A stretch of 64,000 nt of DNA from positions 17,258,603-17,322,602 of the forward strand of contig SSBO01000012.1 in the NCBI GenBank assembly GCA_005281725.1, read 5' to 3'. The DNA is from Wuchereria bancrofti. Its lineage: Eukaryota > Nematoda > Chromadorea > Rhabditida > Onchocercidae. Within the stretch, counting starts at the first letter, position 1; each line of letters opens with the position of its first letter. Under the pieces are notes generated by a model. That model was not told the DNA's origin, ran no database searches, and saw nothing but the letters and a program-made list of their open reading frames with translations. This document shows positions 1 to 11,930 of the stretch, piece after piece. The translations under genes and the position numbers were made by a program.

Positions 1-76
1 AAACGTGTAAGATCTGCTGTTTTCAAGTTTTTTTCTATGTAGTGCCTATCTGATTTTTCTGATTTTTCATTTCCAG

Positions 77-1672
77 ACAAAATGGTGTATCACGACTAAT
101 GACTTCTAGTAATTACCGACAATTCGACCCTGCGTTGGTATGTGAAAGAATTTGAAAACGATATAGTGTCCAAAAAATCTGCATCATTTGTTTGTAGCGG
201 TTTTTTCAGAAGAGAGCGAGATGGTTGTATTTTTACTCGAGATATATTGTCCGAAAAAGATGATCCAACTCTGACTGATATTTTCGGACGTACTGCTCTT
301 CATTATGCTGCACTTAACAGACGGGTCAATCTTTTGCCAATATTATACTCATTTGGTCTTAAGCTGGATACCGAAGATACCAAGGTTGACTATTTTGTTC
401 CGGTTCTTTTAATCGTCCTCATCATTGCCACTTGACTGCATTGGTCAACTGATTTAGATAATCAAGGCTCATATCTATCAAATTGCGCCATATACCATGT
501 TTTTTGAAATGTAATATTCCTTTTGAAACTTTAGGGAGAAACGCCCTTATATCTGGCTGCCCGTGAAGGTCATTTGGGTATGGTTAATTTATTATTGTCG
601 TTTGGCGCAAACAGTGAAATCAGTGATCAAGTATGTTTGCAAAAGAGAATATTGGGATATACAGTTTTTCCTGTTTCATATTTGGAATTATGAAGTTTTC
701 TAGCTTGGACGTACGCCGTTGGATATGGCGAGAGAAAGAGGACATTGTCTTATCGTGGAATTTTTAGAAAATGCAGCAGTTAATGTTGATGTTATGAAGA
801 CACGAAAAAGAAAACGAAGTCGTAAGCTATCCAGTGCAGGTATTTCATATTTGCACTTCTTAGTAGAGGACCATGTTTTGTTGCGTGTTTTTTGGATTCT
901 AGCATAATTTTTTCGGAGTAATTGGTTCCGTTGAAGCAAATACATTGAAGGAATTTCATAATATATGTATAACTCATATCAAATTTATTTAAAACATTTT
1001 ACCCTTTTACAAGGTAATTAGTAGAATCATTATGGCTTAACTTGTTTCTGTTCAACGTAGTAATATAAGTTTATACATAGCACTCTGACAAAAAACAGGA
1101 TTGTAAAAGCAATAAAGTAATAAATGAATAATTGAAAGCACGTTCAGATGGAATAACTTCTCCTTTGTGTATATTCTGCTTAAATGTTCTACTTAAATTG
1201 TTTAAGCACGTCAAAAAATTTTTAGCAAAATATAAGTTGAAGCTGCGGTCCCATATTCCAGCATCTTCTCAAGAGAATATTTCGTTGATTTCATCAAGCA
1301 TTGCTATTGGATTGAATGAAGATTATACAGAAGACGTTGGTGACATCGATGAGGATATGGCGATTTCAAGCTCATTCTTGAATTCTGTCGAATTATTTGT
1401 ATTTACGCCAGCCGGACAAATCATAGTTGAAGCAGAAAAAGAACTTGATTTCGACGTTGGAGATCCAGGTGTTATTCCTTTATGCTGAGAGATTAGTAAA
1501 ATTTTTTGTTAGCATATTTATAATCTTTCTGCTGTGATAATATATTTCTGAAATTACTGCAGCTGTGCCGGACTATGTCGATCTTTCGACAAATTCTTAC
1601 TTGTCAACCGAATTTTTCCCCAATAATGCGTTCCCCGTGGAGCCTTTCCAGGTTTGGAGATCATCGGAATAA
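77..1672 (+). CDS. 3' end of a LIN-12/Notch-family receptor (last ankyrin repeats and C-tail)
   Basis: Exons with matching phases: about 210-384, 535-630, 704-839, 1226-1468 and 1563-1672 (stop). An exon at 77-137 with a perfect gtatgt donor probably precedes them, but its junction to the next exon is unresolved. The reading gives successive ankyrin repeats with the motifs GRTALHYAALNRR, GETPLYLAAREGHLGMV and GRTPLDMARERGHCLIVEFL, then a basic KTRKRKRSRK stretch, then an acidic and serine-rich tail ending VEPFQVWRSSE. The repeat wording (HYAA, PLxLAAREG, REIxD-like ends) is that of the Notch intracellular domain, which binds CSL/LAG-1 in the nucleus after receptor cleavage. The short tail after the repeats fits nematode LIN-12/GLP-1 better than long vertebrate Notch tails. 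The extracellular, membrane and RAM parts lie before the window. lin-12 versus glp-1 cannot be decided here. Confidence 0.75.
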
Positions 1673-1815
1673 ACTTTCTTTTCTTATTTTGTTTTTGTGG
1701 GGCTTTTCAAGTTATCGTTCTATAAGATACATTTCTCGTAAAAAACTGAGTTTTCGTTTTTTTCTTTATTTGGAACAAAATTGATAGGAAGTAGTACTAG
1801 TTTACGAAATTCACC

Positions 1816-1877
1816 TGAGACTCACTTTTCTTCCTTTTAATTCTATACTTGAGACTCACTTTTCCTCCCTTTAGTTC
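1816..1877. repeat. Short tandem duplication downstream of the Notch-like gene
   Basis: Two roughly 28-base units beginning tgagactcacttttc at 1816 and 1850 (period 34) differ at a few positions. They lie in the presumed 3' flank of the Notch-like gene. No function is evident. Confidence 0.6.
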
Positions 1878-3160
1878 AGTTTCCAATGATGATATATGCG
1901 ATATTTGAGTTACGCTGTTCTTATATTTTTTGAAAAGCATTTCGGAATTAAAATTACTTTATTTAAGGTCGATGAAAACACAGGAATATGCTTCGAGAGA
2001 TGACCTTCCACAATGTAAATCTCAGAAATCAATACTGCAATAATATTCACAAAAATTTGTAGTCGAAGAACCTTTCATTGCTTGGATTTGACGCGAAGTC
2101 ATACGGAAGGTCGAGTGTCGGCATTAGTTTAAAAAAATCAGCAAATTTGCCGTCCTTTTGCCTTTTTGGTTCCATTGAATCATTTCTTTGGTCAAATTTG
2201 AATCAAATCATACATTACCGTACCTTAAGCCACGAAATTTTTTTATTTTATGCAAAATCCCAAGTTAAAAAGTATTTCAACTTCAATGTGTTAATACAAT
2301 TGCGAAAAACTTGACCCTGTTTAGAACTTCCGTGACTTTCTCGAGTGATGGTCTTTTTTATTTGTTCATTACCTTCGCTAAATTTTTGTATTGTTTTGTA
2401 ATTTCCATGTATATTTTTGATTTTGTTTTTCCTTTTTCAATCTGCAATAATTGTGTTAGTTTTTGCCATCCTAAAAGAATAAAATCTTAGTAGTACTTTC
2501 AAAGAAATGGAATCAAACGAAGTCCTAATAATTCTTTATTTCGAGTCGTTAATTTCTTTGTTGCCATGAAAAACTGTTTATTGATCTTTTTTTAAGTACA
2601 CCTTATAGTTTTATATATGCAAGATAATGTTGCAAGTAATGAAGCTATAAAGGCCAATTATTTTCGATTTCAGCACTTTAGTTATTAAGAACACCGTTCT
2701 GATTAATAACTAGAATACCTATCTGACTATTTGCAAAAAAGCTAACTTAAAAGAATATATTTAAATTCCTTGATGAGCGCAAACGGTACTAGTAACGTGT
2801 TGTGTTATAATTGCTGCCATCTTATATCCTCATGCACTATGCTGCGAATCATGATGGATTTTAAACTTTCTCCACGTATTTGATGATGGTTTTCCCAAAT
2901 TAATTTCTTATAGCAACCACATAAACACAAGCTCAAAACCGTTTGCATTTGTTGCACTTATCGTTTTATCCTATTTGGCAAGTTATGGAGAAAACTTTGT
3001 ATAATCTCTTCGTGCCATATTTTCAACAAAGAAAGTTTATATGCTCTCGAATACAAGCTGATAAAGTGTTTTTCCTGTGGAATGTTACGAAATTTAGTCA
3101 AATGTTACCAATCCAGAGAGCTGAAGTATTTTATTTCACATTCGTTTTGTAAGAAAGCTT

Positions 3161-3782
3161 TTAACGTCATAAACGACGGGAGATAACTCTCACGAATTAA
3201 GAGATGGTCTACAGACTTCCCAGTTATTGAATATGAGGCTAAACCATCTTCTAATTCACAAAAAGTATCACGTCTTGGAATTAGCCCAGATAAATAGAAG
3301 AATCAAAACTATTATGAGCAAAATAACTACAGGGAATGATATGATTTCATCATGTTGATTCCGATCAATGTGATGAAGGTACCTCTCGATTCAGAGAATG
3401 TGGTACCTCTTTTGTGGATTAGCAAAGAAAAATCAAAACAAAAACAGAGTTCCTAGTAGCGATTAGAAATCCCAGAAACGTACGATCTAAAGGAATAACA
3501 GGAACAGTCTAACTAACTCATTAAAAAGATTATTAAAAAACTGGTTTGTTTTGTTTCAGAAGCTTGACTTAACAAAAGGAATAAATCACACATCCCACGT
3601 TTTTTTTCCTTTCTCTTCACCTTCATAGAATTTTATAGAATTCTTTGTTATTCACAGTTGAAATCAACAGCTAGCGTTATGAGCGACGGAAAGCAACTCT
3701 TACAAATTAGGTGATCTATAGATTTCCCAGTTATTGAATCTTAGGCTAAACCATCTGCTAGTTTACAAAACGTATCACATCT
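3161..3782. repeat. Diverged direct repeat pair (3161-3274 and 3672-3782)
   Basis: Both units share cccagttattgaat followed by aggctaaaccatct, and both end near agtatcac or cgtatcac. The surrounding 110 bases align with numerous substitutions. They are in the same orientation, about 510 bases apart. It looks like an old dispersed element or local duplication; no ORF or terminal repeat is visible. Confidence 0.55.
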
Positions 3783-4052
3783 AAAAGAAAAGTATCCTAA
3801 TTTTAATGTTGTACAATGCGTGATCTCCAAATATATCTGAGTTTCTGGTATGTTTAATTATGATAAATGGTCAATTTAACTAGTTTGTCACTGATACGAA
3901 AATACAGTTTTACTCTTTTTTCGTAGGAGATCACACACAACCGTATTTATAACGAATACAATCCAACATTATGACTTTTCAATAGATAAAGATAATAAGT
4001 TGTCAGTTATGAAATTTAGTGAGCTGTCGGAATTCTAGAGTAACTATTCCAT

Positions 4053-5206
4053 TCATTTAGAAAAATCGTTGGGCGTGAAATTACCACCACTGCTAATCTT
4101 TTGCACAGTTTTCCACAACTGAATTGTTTGCAGGTTGTTTGCGATCTCTCTGTTGAACAATTCGTTAGCTAAACGTAACTAAAAAAAAAAAAAAAAAAAA
4201 AACATTTCACAACTACAACAACCATGTTTTGATAATTAAGGAAGATTATTAATTAAACATTTTCCACATCTTCCCCTCATGTTTCATCCTCATGGTTAGA
4301 ACTTAATTACCATTTCACAGCTACAACATCCATGTTTTGATTCATAAAAATGCATTTTAATAATACTGTGCTCAAGTTCTTGCCTAAGCATGTTAGCAAC
4401 TTCTACGGACCATTCCTTATCCACTTCTAAATTCGGTCTCTCTTCAGGAAGTGTTACTTCGTCAGGTATGTGAAAAACATATTTCATTGTATATGCCTGG
4501 AATCTCATGCTCAAGCACTGCTTGTTGGTTAAAAGTAAAACTGTTTTTTGGAAAAAGTTATGCTTTCTAAAATCAATAAATCAAGTATGAAATAGCAATT
4601 TGATAATTTCAGTACAACAATCGTCGTCATGCTGACTAAACTTTTAATGATTTGAATAAGAGGTAACACTGAATTACAAAGTCTACTTTATCTACAGTAA
4701 AATAATGTTCAGATAACCTCCAGTTTATTCATGAGCGAGTTTAGAATATTGTTTTCGCCAATCATATTGACAAGCTCCATTTTCAAATGCAGTTTCATTT
4801 CACCGCTCACACCATCAAGTGGCAATTCGGGCATTATTTTCTTCTCAACAACTTCTGCCCACTCCTCCAGAATTAAGTTATAAACTGGAAAAAAAACGCA
4901 CAGAATAAAAATAAGGCTCTCGAAACCGGTCTCGTTTTAAAAGTCTTTGAACTATCGGATATAAAATTACCCAAAATTCCTGTAGATTGTGTTCCTCAGT
5001 GTTAAAATTACTGCATCCCGAAACAAACATTACATCACTCATACATATATCCCATATCGGAACAACTTAGACTGTTGAGACCAAAATTAAATCACTAAGA
5101 GGATAAAACTTATTAAATTCTAACCAACATCCGTAAATCCTTTTGGTAGAAAACCAAAAAATTGTGCTTCGTACTCATGTAACCCATCCCAATCGCAACC
5201 TTTCAT
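4053..5206 (-). CDS. mis-12: Mis12 homologue, kinetochore MIS12-complex subunit
   Basis: Four exons on the minus strand: 5206-5125, 4884-4718, 4517-4311 and 4178-4053 (stop TGA 4055-4053). All phases agree (1, 0, 0) and give 193 aa; human Mis12 is about 205 aa. Recognition rests on the N-terminal YEAQFFGFLPKGF motif, the signature of the family (YEAQFFGFTP in vertebrates), and on MKYVFHIPDEVTLPEERPN, which matches the IPxxxxLPE segment. The C-terminus is helical (LRLANELFNREIANNLQ). Mis12 links centromeric chromatin to the NDC80 and KNL1 microtubule-binding complexes. The ATG at 5206 is chosen because an in-frame stop lies upstream and an acceptor (gacttcag) ends 5 bases before it. It lies downstream of Zwilch on the same strand. 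Confidence 0.88.
4203..4340. repeat. Direct repeat across the Mis12 exon 3/intron boundary
   Basis: 4203-4232 and 4311-4340 carry near-identical 30-base units (catttcac, a or agct, acaacaNccatgttttga on the plus strand). One contains the end of Mis12 exon 3 and its donor context; the other lies in the following intron next to an A22 run (4181-4202). Confidence 0.7.
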
Positions 5207-5211
5207 AACTC

Positions 5212-5220
5212 CTGAAGTCA
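5212..5220 (-). other. Candidate trans-splice acceptor of the Mis12 gene
   Basis: The minus strand reads ttttgacttcag and then gagtt before the start codon. A pyrimidine-rich acceptor immediately before the first ATG, with no recognisable upstream coding exon, is what a spliced-leader site looks like in nematodes. This is inferred from position only. Confidence 0.4.
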
Positions 5221-5854
5221 AAACGACAAGTTATAATTCGAATTTACATGTCGTTAAAACACTTACAACATTTTAAGCGCTATGCAGCAATCATCATACA
5301 ATCGCTGGGATCTCTGCAAAGGCATATTTAAATTGGAAAGAACAGCAGTTTAACATAAGTTTGTAAATCTCGAGGCACAGAAATGACAGAAAGTAAAAAA
5401 CCAAACGTAAATCTAAATAGCAAGACAGAGAATGTGAAAATACCAGTAGAGCATCAACAATCGCAAACAAGTAATAAAAGCTGACTTAAATTTTTATTGA
5501 ATTACTTTAATAATAACACAGTGTGAGATATAAATGAAATAATACATAATTTGCTCAATTTGTTCACTACCAATGACAGCAATAGTTTGGAATTTTAAGA
5601 CTTTTATTTCACCACTCTTAACTAGTAAGGGCTATTAAATAACTAAGACAACACTGATAACAATTCAATACGTCATAATGAAATCATGTCTTGAACATAT
5701 TTTTTCTAATTAAAATTGGCTAACCTTGACAATCACATCTTCCCTAATTTTTATTTGTGGAAGTCTCAAGTTATATTTAAGGATTTTTTCATCTTATTAG
5801 AAAGAAATAATCTCTTGTACTTTAACTAAATAACAACGATGGATTAAAATAATA

Positions 5855-6803
5855 TTAATATCTTGATAATGGTGTGATGAAACTGCCGGTAACGATACTG
5901 ATCTCGTAATGACGTAGAGTTGTATGCAGTTTTAATTTTTCTTCATCGCTTGAACAAAAAATTATTTTTTCTGACATGGAATTTTGAAGTACTGTCTGGT
6001 CCTTATTTTTCTGAAATATTAGTAGCAGAAAATCATATAAAAATGTAAAATTTAACACTTCATTGTTCAAACAAATAAAGGTCGAAATTCATCAATAAAA
6101 CTCAGATCAGCAAGATCTAACAAAATACATTCATATAGCGGATGATAAATTGTAAATATACAATTAACAAACATCATGCAGTTAGAGAATATCAAATATC
6201 ATATTAATAATTTTAAAGTCCGTAACATCGAAAAGGAACTGAAAACGAGGATTCCATAATTATACTATACTATACTATCAATGCTAAAATCAGTTCTCTC
6301 TTAACAAAGACGTGTGGTCAGAACATTTATTATACGATCAATACTTAACAAGAAAATTTCGTAGAAATGTTAAATGGTGGATGGTAAATATTTTCAGAAA
6401 AAAGTGCGCTTTGTGCGAGAAAGGAATGCTTAATGTTAACATAAAAGGACAAGATAATTCGAGTGTCACTAAAAATAGAAAATTAGGATTCTACCGACTT
6501 TCAAAAAAATAATGCCCAGAAAAACAGTACACGTGCTGAATTGACTAGATAAACGATCTTGACAATCATTATTGTCATCATTCCAATTAAAAAAAGAAAA
6601 AAAAAAACCTTTGCTCTATCGAGTTCTACAATATTATTTCCCACATCAGTATTCTGTCTAGCAGATGCAACATCGTTAGTTTCAGGATTTTTGATAAACG
6701 GTAACCAAGTAGTACGTGAACACAAAATCATGCAGCGCGCTATCCAACCTTCTTTATTGGTGGTTTCAACTGTAACTTCTGATTTCCAAATTTTGGGAAA
6801 TCT
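5855..6803 (-). CDS. Small unrecognised gene between Zwilch and Mis12
   Basis: Two minus-strand exons with agreeing phase: 6804-6609 (acceptor tttttcag, donor aag|gttttt) and 6010-5855 (acceptor atatttcag, stop TAA). From the first ATG at 6731 the protein is about 92 aa. It contains RTTWLPFIKNPETNDVAS in exon 1 and HYEISIVTGSFITPLSRY at the C-terminus. There is no signal peptide or membrane segment in this reading; reading through the intron would give a hydrophobic tail. I do not recognise the family. It sits co-oriented between two kinetochore genes, which could make it part of the same transcription unit. Codon use looks coding but the evidence is only splice phase and context. The true start may be upstream. 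Confidence 0.4.
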
Positions 6804-7078
6804 ACTGAAAAAAGATTTTATATGATTTTAGTTATGCACTACAAATTATGCTTTCATATTCAATAAATTTTGGTTTATGTATTTTCCTGCTCAAATAAAA
6901 AAAATTTTTTTTTTAGCTTCAAGGATTAGTAACATCGGGAATATTTTTCTGAGTATATATATTTCTGAGAATATGAAAAACATTTTCCGAGGGGCATAAA
7001 TTAATGAACTTCGATTTTGCCACATTTTTTGTTTTACAAATTGTACTACAAGTTTCGTGACATTTTTGGGGTAAGAGT

Positions 7079-10000
7079 TTACTTTTCATGCACAGGTTTG
7101 AAGATATCCGTAAATGACAATCTGGAATTTAGTGTAAAAGTCATCTCTTCCATCATTTGTTCGGTTATGTCATCAGCCGTAGGAGATATGTTCAGTTTGC
7201 TGTATTGTTCAAGGACTTGCCTGTGCAGAGGAAGAATAGTTAAAACAGAAGAAACATTAAATAATTATTAAAATGCAGATTCATTCTAAGCGATTAAATC
7301 TCAACTGTGCTATTAAATTAAAGCTTTGGTTTCACTACCTGGTTTCACTAGCACTGGCTACAACCATTCCACTAAAATATGTAATTTACCTTGCAATGAT
7401 ATTTATATGATGACGATCCAATCTAAGATATTGCTTACACGTATTTACTACCAAAAGACTGTTGTAAAACAGGAACAGTGCATCGGCCTGATCCTGTGGT
7501 TCTTTCCCTGCGCAGCAATCAAAAACAGCATCAATTTCAGCAGCGGACCCAAAATATTCTGTGAGAGAATTGAAATGGAATTAAGGACTGCATTTTATAT
7601 CGTAAAAATTTGTCGAATAAAAAATGCAAAGAGTAACCTCTATTTAAAAATTCATCAATACAAACTCTTCGCAGCCGTTCCAGACCCATTTCCAAATAAA
7701 TTTGTATCGGTGTAAGACCCTCTAAACGTGGTAATAGCAAGTCGCTGCTACATGCATCACGCAATAAACGCGCCATCGTACATCTATTATTTCTGAGTAT
7801 CTAAAATTAGTACAAACTCCTCATTTTTTTTTCCACATGTTTAAAACAATTTGCAGATATAATGTCTCGCTCTTCCATATATAGAGAGAGAGAGAGAGAT
7901 AAGAAAACTAACCAAGGTATTTTTATATCCTCCTTTCAAAGCATCAAAAACACATCTTAAAGCTTCTGTGAGGTCTTGATTTGAATGACAGCAACGCAAT
8001 ATGAGCCACAGTTCTTCCGTGAAATCTTGAGGTAAATCCAGTGGAATATCCTCCAAATCTTTGTCTATAATTCGAACACTGAGTCTTTTCTCAGATAGCT
8101 CAGAGTATCATAACTCGACCCAAATTAATTCGCTTGCAAAGTTCAAAACCAATTTTAATAAAAAACTTTTATTTATCTAACCAAATTTAATAAGCTTCTC
8201 GTCTAAGAGATTTTTTTTTTGTACAAATTTTAGATGTTTTAACATACTTCTAGGAAAAGGTGAAGTTTGATTAAGCAGAGATTGTAACGCAGATTTCATG
8301 AGCTCTTCATCCTTATGTATTTGATCGAAATCCACATTTGGCCAAGTCACTTTGCCAGTTCGCAATGCACGTCCTAAGGTAAGCACCAGTTCTAGCTCAA
8401 CAATCAAACCAAGGTGTGGCAAGCGTAAATCAAGCCAACCTGGTGATATCTTCTGTAAATGAACTTAATATTTTCCAATATGAAATCAGCTTTAACAAAA
8501 AGTAATCCAGAAAAGTATCTAATAGTTTTGTAAATATTTAAAAAATTTGACAAATTTTCCTATTAAAAGTGTTCCGTAACCATTATTATAGTAATAATAA
8601 TAATAATATAATATCAGGTGGTCTATTATTAGTTTTTTTATCAAAATTGAAACATACAGCAACGACCGAAGCTGACGGAACAGGTTCCGAAAGTATTCCA
8701 TTACAGCAATGATTCATATTTGAAAATGTCCATGATACATGAAGTTCTACAAATCCAGACAATCTGTTTTGGTTGTCTTGATTGGTTGTAACTGTTTTCG
8801 GAATAACATCATACACACAATAAGCTGTGTTTGGAGAGACCTAAATCTCTGAAAAATTTAAGCAGCACAGAACAAATCATTAGGAAACATATTAGTACTC
8901 TCTTCAAACAATAATTAATATCATGGTTGTATTACTGATTACACAGGAATTACCCTAGCAGAGCACCAGTGGAAATAAAGACCAAACTTGCCTTGTAGGA
9001 ATCACGAAAGCATTCTATGTAATCTTCCAAAAATTTGATAGGATCTGTGTAATCTCGTGCTGAAAAAGTTTGTCCTACCTCAAGCGATTAATGATTCAAC
9101 TAGCAGCTGATAGAAAATAATAAAAAGTGCACTTGAATTAATCTATATTTCAGAGCAATATTTTTGTACGTACCACCATAATTTATACAAAAAATAAACT
9201 AGAAAATAACTTACGCAATGTTCTAACGTGGTAGGTCGTAATGCCATCGTTTGTCTTACATATACCTAACCAACATGTATGAAGGTAGTCACTAATATCA
9301 CAGGAAATCCAAATAGCTGGATCTGGCAGCGTTTCCGTATCAAATGGGACTCCATTGGTAATAAACCTAAATTCAAATACTTGCTAATTAAAGTTTTTCA
9401 ATATGCTTAAAAACACAAATACGAACAAGCCTATCACATTATGAATTATTCTGAATCAAACACAGCATACATGCCAGCAAGAGATCGCGCTTCTGATGTT
9501 TTCAGCGAAGATAGAGCAAACTGTTTTAGCGTAGAAGAATAACAATGTTTGTCGATCAAAATCTTTGGCGTATCCTTTATCTAAAATCCATCAAAAATAC
9601 CGATGCAAAGTATCATCTATAATCATGAATATTCCAATAACAGACGAAACGATGTCTAGGACTTTGAGACTATATAAGTCTAATGATCTAATGATTTATA
9701 ACTAAATTTTATACACGAAAATATTGTTTTCACTTCCAACAATTCACGTATAACGGTGAAATCAAGGACGATGATTTCTCACAAATGATTTACAAATTAA
9801 ATCCTCACCAAAATATAAATAAACAAAAACCTGTAACTTTGACAACGTTAAAAATTCATATTTCAAAGGTGAAGTGCCAAACTCAGAACTATTTAGGGAA
9901 CAGTGCTCTTCACAATCTTGCACTTGATCTTCGGATTCTATCAGGATATTTCCTCTTTCTTCATGTGTAGCCTGAACAAATGAACATTAAAACGCTTATC

Positions 10001-10698
10001 TCAGTAAAATTTTATAGATAAAATACTAGAGCTGCTTCTGGATTGAAATAATGAGAAATTTAAACAATTCGATAAAATAGGATATTCAGTATCTTGTTAG
10101 AACTTTTTTTCATATATTTCCATTCTCCATAATCTCTACATCCATCCAATTAAATATGCGATAAACATCCTGAGCCCTATTAATGAAATTTTACGGTCAG
10201 ACTTCAAAAGATTCGTCAACCCATACAAGAATTACCAAAGAAACTTCGCTATCGGATTCTAAAAGACGATCGATTACCACGATTTTCTTCCCCATCATCC
10301 ATGATATGCTGCTGATTACAGGCAATTGAGAAGTATTTAAGAGGCGAGCTCGATATCTACCAAACTTAACAAATGTATAATAAAGGATTACTGTTAATTT
10401 TAATGAAATAAAAGCAGATGTTTGAGAACGTGGTAGAACAAAACATTTCATGAAAAAATGAAAGTATTGCAAGTGAAATTTTTAATTATCTTAATTCGGC
10501 AATTTTTTACAAGTGAAACTTCTTCCTAGTTTTTTGTTTTTTCTTTTTCTTTCATTTACCTTTTTTACAATCCATTTCTCCAAATACGTATCATGGTTTA
10601 ATGTCCTATACTCTAACATGTGCTACATATAAAAAAATGCTTACCAGTGTTGCCCCGTTTCTAGAACATAATTCTGCTCGAGTGATGTTCGATAACAT
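7079..10698 (-). CDS. zwl-1: Zwilch homologue, RZZ kinetochore complex subunit
   Basis: Twelve minus-strand exons: 10698-10645, 10364-10203, 9971-9831, 9580-9471, 9366-9215, 9059-8992, 8840-8658, 8452-8182, 8064-7913, 7800-7638, 7558-7390 and 7220-7079 (stop). Every junction keeps phase and the sum is 588 aa, against about 591 for human Zwilch. Family-like segments in order are WISCDISDYLHTCWLGI, FVELHVSWTF, LVLTLGRALRTGKVTWP, ELWLILRCCHSNQDL followed by CVFDALKGG, GLTPIQIYLEMGLERLRR, and LFLFYNSLLVVNTCKQYLR. Zwilch, with ROD and ZW10, forms the RZZ complex that recruits dynein and the Mad1-Mad2 checkpoint to unattached kinetochores. The second exon's borders and the first exon are the least certain. 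The intron after 8992 appears to use a GC donor (aag|gcaagt). An acceptor (ataattttag) 16 bases before the ATG may take a spliced leader. Confidence 0.87.
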
Positions 10699-11904
10699 GT
10701 TACCCGAAAGTACCTAAAATTATGCACATAACTGGAGAGAAAACTGCAACTGGAATTTCAAATCATAACTGTGGTCATTAACTATTTATATGAATGATCA
10801 TTAACATTATGACAATGACACAAAAAAATCAGCCAAAACTGTTTATCTCAAATAAAAAGGTAACAAAAATCATCCAATCAATTCAAAAACTTAAACTAAA
10901 TTAAACTTTATCCAAACTATAATGGCTATTAACTTTTCAAACAAAAAATAAGTATCATATGGCGTAAATCAAGTGCAACTGAAATCAGATTGGAAGGAAA
11001 ATTTTGTTCGGATATACTTTGCACAACATCAGTTGTCGAAAAATCCTAAATCAATATTTATATGGAGTTGAAAAAGGAGTTGAAATAGAGTTACAACGCA
11101 TATCCTTGAAATGGCGCACAGCCAATAAATGAACAAACGGTTTGGTTACTAAACTAAACTAAATGCAACCATAAGAAAGCTCTAATATACAAATCAGCAG
11201 GCCAAGTTAGGCTAAAACATGATTTCGAAAGCATCATTTTTTACAAAATGCGCTTGTATAAACAAACACAAAAGGAGACATCATAATAGATAAGTATGCG
11301 TAATTAAAATTCAATTTTTCACTTTTCCAACAAAATAAGTTCACCAGTTGAAATTCTTAACAAAACACCGGAAAAATCAACAATGTTAAACACGATCTAT
11401 CAAAACAATAATATCAGAGCGAATCTCATGCTGACGATTTTGAAAGATAGCCCACAAGACGATTAGGCGTGCGCAAACGTGATTTTTTACTGGCGAAAGT
11501 TGACCGATGCCGAAGTTCAGTGTCATCCAATGCTCACTGCGAAATTCCACCACTCAATTTTTTTTCATATAAGTTTTTCAGTGATTTGAGTCCGTACCTA
11601 TGATCGCTGTGTTGCATAGTTTTCGTACAAGAACATGCTTTTGGTTTACTGATCTGCAAAGGCAGTAAGTGCTTTTGTGACATTTTAGAGTAAAGCAAAA
11701 TGACACTGCAAATAAATCTCAAAACCACCCTGGAATAGAGTGGAAAAAGAAAAGATAAAATAGTACCTCAAATACACAAAAAAGTGTGACATAACAGATT
11801 ATGAAAAGGACCGTGACACAATATATCCAATAATAAAGTATTATATCGAATTAAAACTTCACAAAAGTGTTTTAGCAATGAAGTAGAAAAAAATTCAACC
11901 TAAT
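10699..11904. other. Upstream flank of Zwilch
   Basis: No multi-exon gene could be built here apart from the short minus-strand ORF at 11534-11683. It presumably contains the Zwilch promoter. The right edge is the start of the large tandem duplication. Confidence 0.4.
11534..11683 (-). CDS. Possible small ORF or first exon, unrecognised
   Basis: A 49-codon ORF starts at 11683, about 20 bases after an acceptor-like tttatttgcag. It begins MSQKHLLPLQISKPKACSC. It either runs to the stop or is spliced at a gtacgg donor after QHSDHR. It could be an additional upstream exon of the Zwilch transcript or a small trans-spliced gene. No family is recognised. Confidence 0.25.
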   Translation of the reverse strand: MSQKHLLPLQISKPKACSCTKTMQHSDHRYGLKSLKNLYEKKLSGGISQ

Positions 11905-11930
11905 ATTCTTTATTGCATTAGTTAAATAAC

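Larger units (their letters stand above)
1673..4052. other. Intergenic stretch without a recognisable gene
   Basis: Scattered short ORFs of AT-rich composition have no convincing splice-phase partners or family motifs. The stretch lies between the convergent 3' ends of the Notch-like (+) and Mis12 (-) genes. It holds the short tandem repeat at 1816 and the diverged repeat pair at 3161 and 3672. Confidence 0.5.

Noticed and set aside
1132..1488. 118-aa ORF as a separate gene
   Set aside because: An acceptor at 1225 and a donor at 1469 in exact phase make it an internal exon of the Notch-like gene, not a free-standing gene.
6559..6825. 88-aa plus-strand ORF
   Set aside because: The minus strand of the same segment has splice sites and a phase-matched partner exon; the plus reading does not.
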